Assembly (NCBI GenBank): GCA_023418475.1
Contig: JAEZZO010000068.1
Coordinates: 233,008-297,007, forward strand
Source: Bacillota bacterium
GTDB taxonomy: Bacteria > Bacillota > Clostridia > Lachnospirales > Lachnospiraceae
Reading direction: 5' to 3'
Length of the DNA stretch: 64,000 nt
The translations under genes and the position numbers were made by a program. Numbering within the stretch: the stretch's first letter is position 1; each line of letters opens with the position of its first letter. The notes below the pieces were generated by a model. That model searched no databases. It worked only from the letters and a program-made list of their open reading frames with translations, and was not told where the DNA came from. Shown in pieces: positions 60,841 through 64,000 of this stretch.

Positions 60841-63270
60841 ATGGATCATATGAAATTTAGTCTTGATCGAAATGGATACATTACAAAATTTTTGGTAGCC
60901 GGGAGGAAGGAGAGCCGGCTTCGGGATAGTACAATAGTGCAAAATCAACTGGAGTATGAGATATATTTACGTAATAACCTGTCAATGCATGAAGATCTGG
61001 AGGTATCCCTGCCGGTAAGGCTTGGGGAGAAAAGCCAGATTGGGTGCCCCTGGGAATACTATTATTCTCATGGAAATATTTTTATGGATGCTTCCGCTTT
61101 TTATATGGAACTAAATAAAGTTGATATGCTTGCAGCATGTCAGCTTTGGGTTAACACCACTATAGCAGTAAAGGCTTGTATTTATAGTTATTGTGCAGTG
61201 GATTTATGGTTAAATGGAAGTAAGGAGGCAGTGATTAGCAGGCCGGTATATAAACCGATCCAAAGGTGTGAGATGACATTGCTGCTTCACCCTGGTAACA
61301 ATGATCTTCTTGTAAGGCTGGAAACGCTGGGGGTACGGGATACACGGGTTGCATTTGCGTTGCAGATACTGGAACATACCGATGAGATTAGAGTGACAAT
61401 ACCGGATGAAGAGAATGCAATACCCTATGCAGAAGCAGAAAAAATACTGGATCATACGACTTTAAAGGAAAATATACTATATTTTCCAGAAAGTTTGCCG
61501 CAGGGAAGTATCATGCGCTATGATACGGAAAATATAGATTACCGGATGAGAGAAAAACGTTTTATAATAGAAGAAATTACTGGAAGAAGAGAGCTTGTTC
61601 TGCGCGATTACGCATCCTTTTGTGTGAGGATTCCCGTTTTGGACAAGTCTATAAGCCGGAACTTTGAACGAATTGAGCTGCGGGAAGCAAAATATCTTCC
61701 AACAGATACGCTGCAGGGAAATCATCATAGAGTTTTTCAGAAGATAGCAGAAATAACTTCGATTGAGCGCGAAGAGACGGACGGATTTGCAATTTATCCA
61801 TTATTGGCCCGCTATTATATGGGGTTACGTACGAAAGAGGATGAAGCAGAAATATATGTAACTCTTGAGCAGATTGAGCGAAGGATGGATTGCGCTGATT
61901 TCATGACATGCGGTTTGATACGGTTAATGAAAAGTTATTCTCTATCAGAAGAGATTGAGCGAGAAATTAAAAGGGTTATGCTGAACTTTCGGTACTGGAT
62001 GGATGAAGAAGGGATTGACTGCATGTGCTTCTGGAGCGAAAACCATTCACTTATGTTTGCGCAAACGGCGTATTTCTTTGGATTGGAGTATCCAAATGAC
62101 CACTTCTTACGAAGCGGTAAATCAGGCAAGGAGCTATCAACCCTTGCAAAAACAAGGATCATGGAATGGCTGGAGGATGTGTGCAGCTACGGATATGATG
62201 AATTTAACAGCGGAGTTTACAGTATTATTACCTTTGCTGCGATTCTTAATCTTTATGACTTTGCGGAAGCAGAGATTGCCGAAAAAGCAAAACAGGCCGC
62301 AGATCTATTAATCATAACAATAGCCAGACATTGCTTTAAGAAGGTAGTAATTTCGCCGCAGGGACGTGTCTACCGCAATGTTGTAATGCCTCAAAAACAG
62401 GATCTGAATGCTCTGATACAATTTATGGATCCGGAGGCTCCCTATGTGTATAGTGAATGGCTGGCTGCATTGGCCACAAGCCGTTATGAATTCCCGGATG
62501 AGGCACGGGCACGGATGAATAGTCTTGGAGAATATTCATACAATACATCCAATGCGTTAATCCATATTTTTAAAACCCAAGAGTATATGCTAACATCAGT
62601 TGCTTCACCACGCGGGGATACCAGAAAAAGAATATGGGAAAACCGGATGACGCAGGAGGAGAGAGATACCTTCCATTATACAAAATCCCTGAATGAATAC
62701 TTTCACGGAACGACGCAGTTTGAACCGGGCGTTCATGGATACCAGCAGCATATGTGGTATGCTGCGTTAGATGAAAATCTATCTGTTTTTACAAATCATC
62801 CGGGACAGACCTGTGATGCTAAGGCAGAGGTACGACCGGGATATTGGTACGGTAATGGAATTATGCCCGCTCTGCAGCAGGTAGGTAATACACTTGGTAT
62901 CATTTATGAAATTCCGGAAGCATATCCGGTAAAATTTACACATCTATTTTGGAATGAGAGAGCCTTTGATGAGATTGCAGAGGATGGTAAATGGCTGTTT
63001 GGAAGAAAAGGAGAAGCATATATTGCAATTTGGTGTAGTGGTGAGCTGGAAGATTGCGATGATGTACTGTTTCACTGTGAGAAGAGAACCTATGGAGATA
63101 AGATAGCCTATGTCTGTATCTGCGGGAGCAGTCAGAAGAATAAGAGTTTTTGTGAATTTATGGATTACTGCAGGAAAGAAGCAATTAAATTTGATGCTCA
63201 TGGGGATACTCTATACTGCTGCGGATTTCAAGTGAATTTTACATGGCATGAGGATATTTATTATTTATAA
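60841..63270 (+). CDS. Large unassigned protein, possible new carbohydrate-active enzyme
   Basis: An 809-residue cytosolic protein (no signal peptide). Residues 1 to about 290 look beta-rich (VDLWLNGSKEAVISRPVYKP, NNDLLVRLETLGVRDTR). About 300-600 look like an alpha/alpha toroid (DCMCFWSENHSLMFAQTAY, DEFNSGVYSIITFAAILNLY, YVYSEWLAALATS). The C-terminus is beta-rich again (GVHGYQQHMWYAALDE, VFTNHPGQ, RPGYWYGNGIMPALQQ). This beta-toroid-beta plan is shared by polysaccharide lyases and alpha/alpha-barrel glycosidases, and the conserved SENH, NSGVY and QQHMW phrases could be catalytic. I do not recognise a numbered family. It is last in the ABC transporter operon, so it probably acts on the imported oligosaccharide. 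ATG 60841 or 60850 could be the start. Confidence 0.7.
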   Translation: MDHMKFSLDRNGYITKFLVAGRKESRLRDSTIVQNQLEYEIYLRNNLSMHEDLEVSLPVRLGEKSQIGCPWEYYYSHGNIFMDASAFYMELNKVDMLAACQLWVNTTIAVKACIYSYCAVDLWLNGSKEAVISRPVYKPIQRCEMTLLLHPGNNDLLVRLETLGVRDTRVAFALQILEHTDEIRVTIPDEENAIPYAEAEKILDHTTLKENILYFPESLPQGSIMRYDTENIDYRMREKRFIIEEITGRRELVLRDYASFCVRIPVLDKSISRNFERIELREAKYLPTDTLQGNHHRVFQKIAEITSIEREETDGFAIYPLLARYYMGLRTKEDEAEIYVTLEQIERRMDCADFMTCGLIRLMKSYSLSEEIEREIKRVMLNFRYWMDEEGIDCMCFWSENHSLMFAQTAYFFGLEYPNDHFLRSGKSGKELSTLAKTRIMEWLEDVCSYGYDEFNSGVYSIITFAAILNLYDFAEAEIAEKAKQAADLLIITIARHCFKKVVISPQGRVYRNVVMPQKQDLNALIQFMDPEAPYVYSEWLAALATSRYEFPDEARARMNSLGEYSYNTSNALIHIFKTQEYMLTSVASPRGDTRKRIWENRMTQEERDTFHYTKSLNEYFHGTTQFEPGVHGYQQHMWYAALDENLSVFTNHPGQTCDAKAEVRPGYWYGNGIMPALQQVGNTLGIIYEIPEAYPVKFTHLFWNERAFDEIAEDGKWLFGRKGEAYIAIWCSGELEDCDDVLFHCEKRTYGDKIAYVCICGSSQKNKSFCEFMDYCRKEAIKFDAHGDTLYCCGFQVNFTWHEDIYYL

Positions 63271-63584
63271 TAATTAGCTAGGCAAAAGCTGAGTGCAGGT
63301 TATGCGGATGAAACTGAGTGCATATATTCCATAATATTGTTTTTGCTGACTTTCGACACTAAATCGAATGAGAAAAATCAGGGATACGATATGAAAATTA
63401 TTTTTATTATCTTAACCCTGATATTTTATACATGGGGAAGATCTTCCTATGAAATAAACTTTTACGGTGGATGTGCGTTTTAGATATCTCTTTACAGTGA
63501 CTATGTTTAGCTTAATGAAAACACCTTATGTTTTTTGAATCATAACATATATTAAATTGAATAAAAAATTAATACAATTTATTG
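63271..63584. other. Spacer downstream of the 809-residue protein gene
   Basis: No credible gene. It contains the stem-loop listed separately near 63.4 kb and A+T-rich sequence leading into the rRNA-type promoters. A 30-codon ORF at 63391-63483 lies mostly in the hairpin. Confidence 0.5.
63377..63426 (+). terminator. Terminator of the transporter operon
   Basis: ATCAGGG (63377-63383) pairs with CCCTGAT (63416-63422) with AT-rich inner pairing, then ATTTTATA. It is the first stem-loop after the last gene of the operon. Confidence 0.55.
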
Positions 63585-63613
63585 TTGACATAACATGAAT
63601 AACGTGTTATTAT
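63585..63613 (+). promoter_or_regulatory. Upstream promoter (P1) of probable rRNA operon
   Basis: A perfect TTGACA (63585-63590), a 17-bp spacer and TATTAT (63608-63613). It lies 163 bases before an even stronger promoter, the usual tandem arrangement for rRNA operons. Confidence 0.65.
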
Positions 63614-63747
63614 ATAAAACGCACTGAGTAATAAAAACTTTGAAATAAGCTGATTTATAGCAAGTGTTAAGTGGTTTACTTATTATTCAGAGAAGATTTA
63701 ATTGATTTGGAATTGTTTGAATTGATTAAAAAAAATAAAAAATAATG

Positions 63748-63776
63748 TTGACAAAGCATTTTATATCTGCTATAAT
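63748..63776 (+). promoter_or_regulatory. Consensus promoter (P2) of probable rRNA operon
   Basis: A fully consensus TTGACA (63748-63753), a 17-bp spacer and TATAAT (63771-63776), with A-rich sequence (ATTAAAAAAAATAAAAAATAAT) just upstream acting as an UP-like element. Confidence 0.8.
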
Positions 63777-63782
63777 GATCAA

Positions 63783-64000
63783 TGTTGCGATACTTGTAAC
63801 AGATATGAAAGACTTGAAAATGTTATAAAACGAACCTTGATAATTGAACAGTAAAACAACCCTGAAAATTCTAAAAAAATGAAGCTTCACATGGGCTTCA
63901 AGGTATCCTAAGAATACAAAATATTCTTGAGATACAAAATAGATTTTCATTAGATATATCAGTCATGATATATCACGAACCGTATTTGAGATCGAGTAAT
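63783..64000 (+). other. Leader of a probable rRNA operon, 16S gene beyond window end
   Basis: It contains AACCTTGATAATTGAACAG, very like the sequence found in clostridial pre-16S leaders and spacers. Two hairpins follow: GAAGC/GCTTC near 63.88 kb and the perfect GATATATCA-gtca-TGATATATC near 63.96 kb. No 16S sequence is reached before base 64000. The call rests on promoter strength and leader likeness only. Confidence 0.55.

Noticed and set aside
63391..63483. 30-residue hydrophobic ORF after the 809-residue gene
   Set aside because: It lies across the terminator hairpin; only a weak AGGGA signal precedes it and the composition is that of A+T-rich spacer.
63726..63950. 74-codon minus-strand ORF near the window end
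   Set aside because: Antisense to the consensus promoter and leader of the probable rRNA operon.

Overview
This window looks like chromosomal DNA of a low-GC, anaerobic, sporulating-type Clostridia, most likely a Lachnospiraceae relative of Lachnoclostridium or Anaerocolumna. That placement is inferred from gene content and style and was not tested against a database. The supporting content is an iron-only hydrogenase-like protein, an mcsA-mcsB-clpC-radA chaperone cluster, several c-di-GMP enzymes, many AraC-type and YesM/YesN regulators, lplB/ytcP-type sugar permeases, cytosolic glycosidases, strong AGGAGG ribosome-binding sites and A+T-rich spacers.

Layout. 0-2.4 kb: the 3' end of a large Ig-like surface protein, then a hemerythrin. 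2.5-9.7 kb: a hydrogenase-like protein on the minus strand, a VanZ-type and a small membrane protein, an M29-type aminopeptidase and a two-gene ABC exporter. 9.9-13 kb: purM-purN-purD. 13.2-17.5 kb: two exported wall or surface proteins, a glucosaminidase with SH3 repeats and a cohesin/cadherin-like membrane-anchored protein. 17.5-24.6 kb: a protein quality-control operon in which a YtrA-type GntR regulator stands where CtsR normally stands (gntR-mcsA-mcsB-clpC), followed by a small conserved protein, radA and a helical orphan. 24.8-33.9 kb: signalling. This holds an EAL protein, a GGDEF/HD-GYP protein, tRNA-Trp, a truncated response regulator coupled to an AgrC-like kinase, a cold-shock protein and a third GGDEF protein. 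34-36.8 kb: trkA-trkH potassium uptake. 37-40.6 kb: a phospholipid operon (PAP2, flippase-like, pssA, psd) leading to phosphatidylethanolamine. 40.6-43 kb: a Crp/Fnr regulator divergent from a cupin, a permease and a permease-ferredoxin fusion. 43-63.3 kb: a glycan or glycoside utilisation region. The last 0.4 kb looks like the promoter and leader of an rRNA operon whose 16S gene would lie beyond the window.

How the glycan region may work. The YesM/YesN two-component system would sense a ligand and drive a lipoprotein solute-binding protein with two permeases. Cytosolic enzymes (GH43, GH29, a large unassigned putative carbohydrate-active enzyme, an SDR dehydrogenase, two Gfo/Idh/MocA oxidoreductases and two IolE-like TIM-barrel proteins) would then dismantle the imported glycoside. 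The TIM-oxidoreductase-oxidoreductase-TIM set is the kind of assembly used in oxidation-first deglycosylation pathways and is one of the best candidates here for an undescribed system.

The other standout is a family of short intergenic hairpin elements placed immediately before ribosome-binding sites. In one spacer (60.46-60.84 kb) the elements are stacked, each bounded by a copy of AGGAGTAA, as if elements had inserted serially next to a Shine-Dalgarno sequence and duplicated it.
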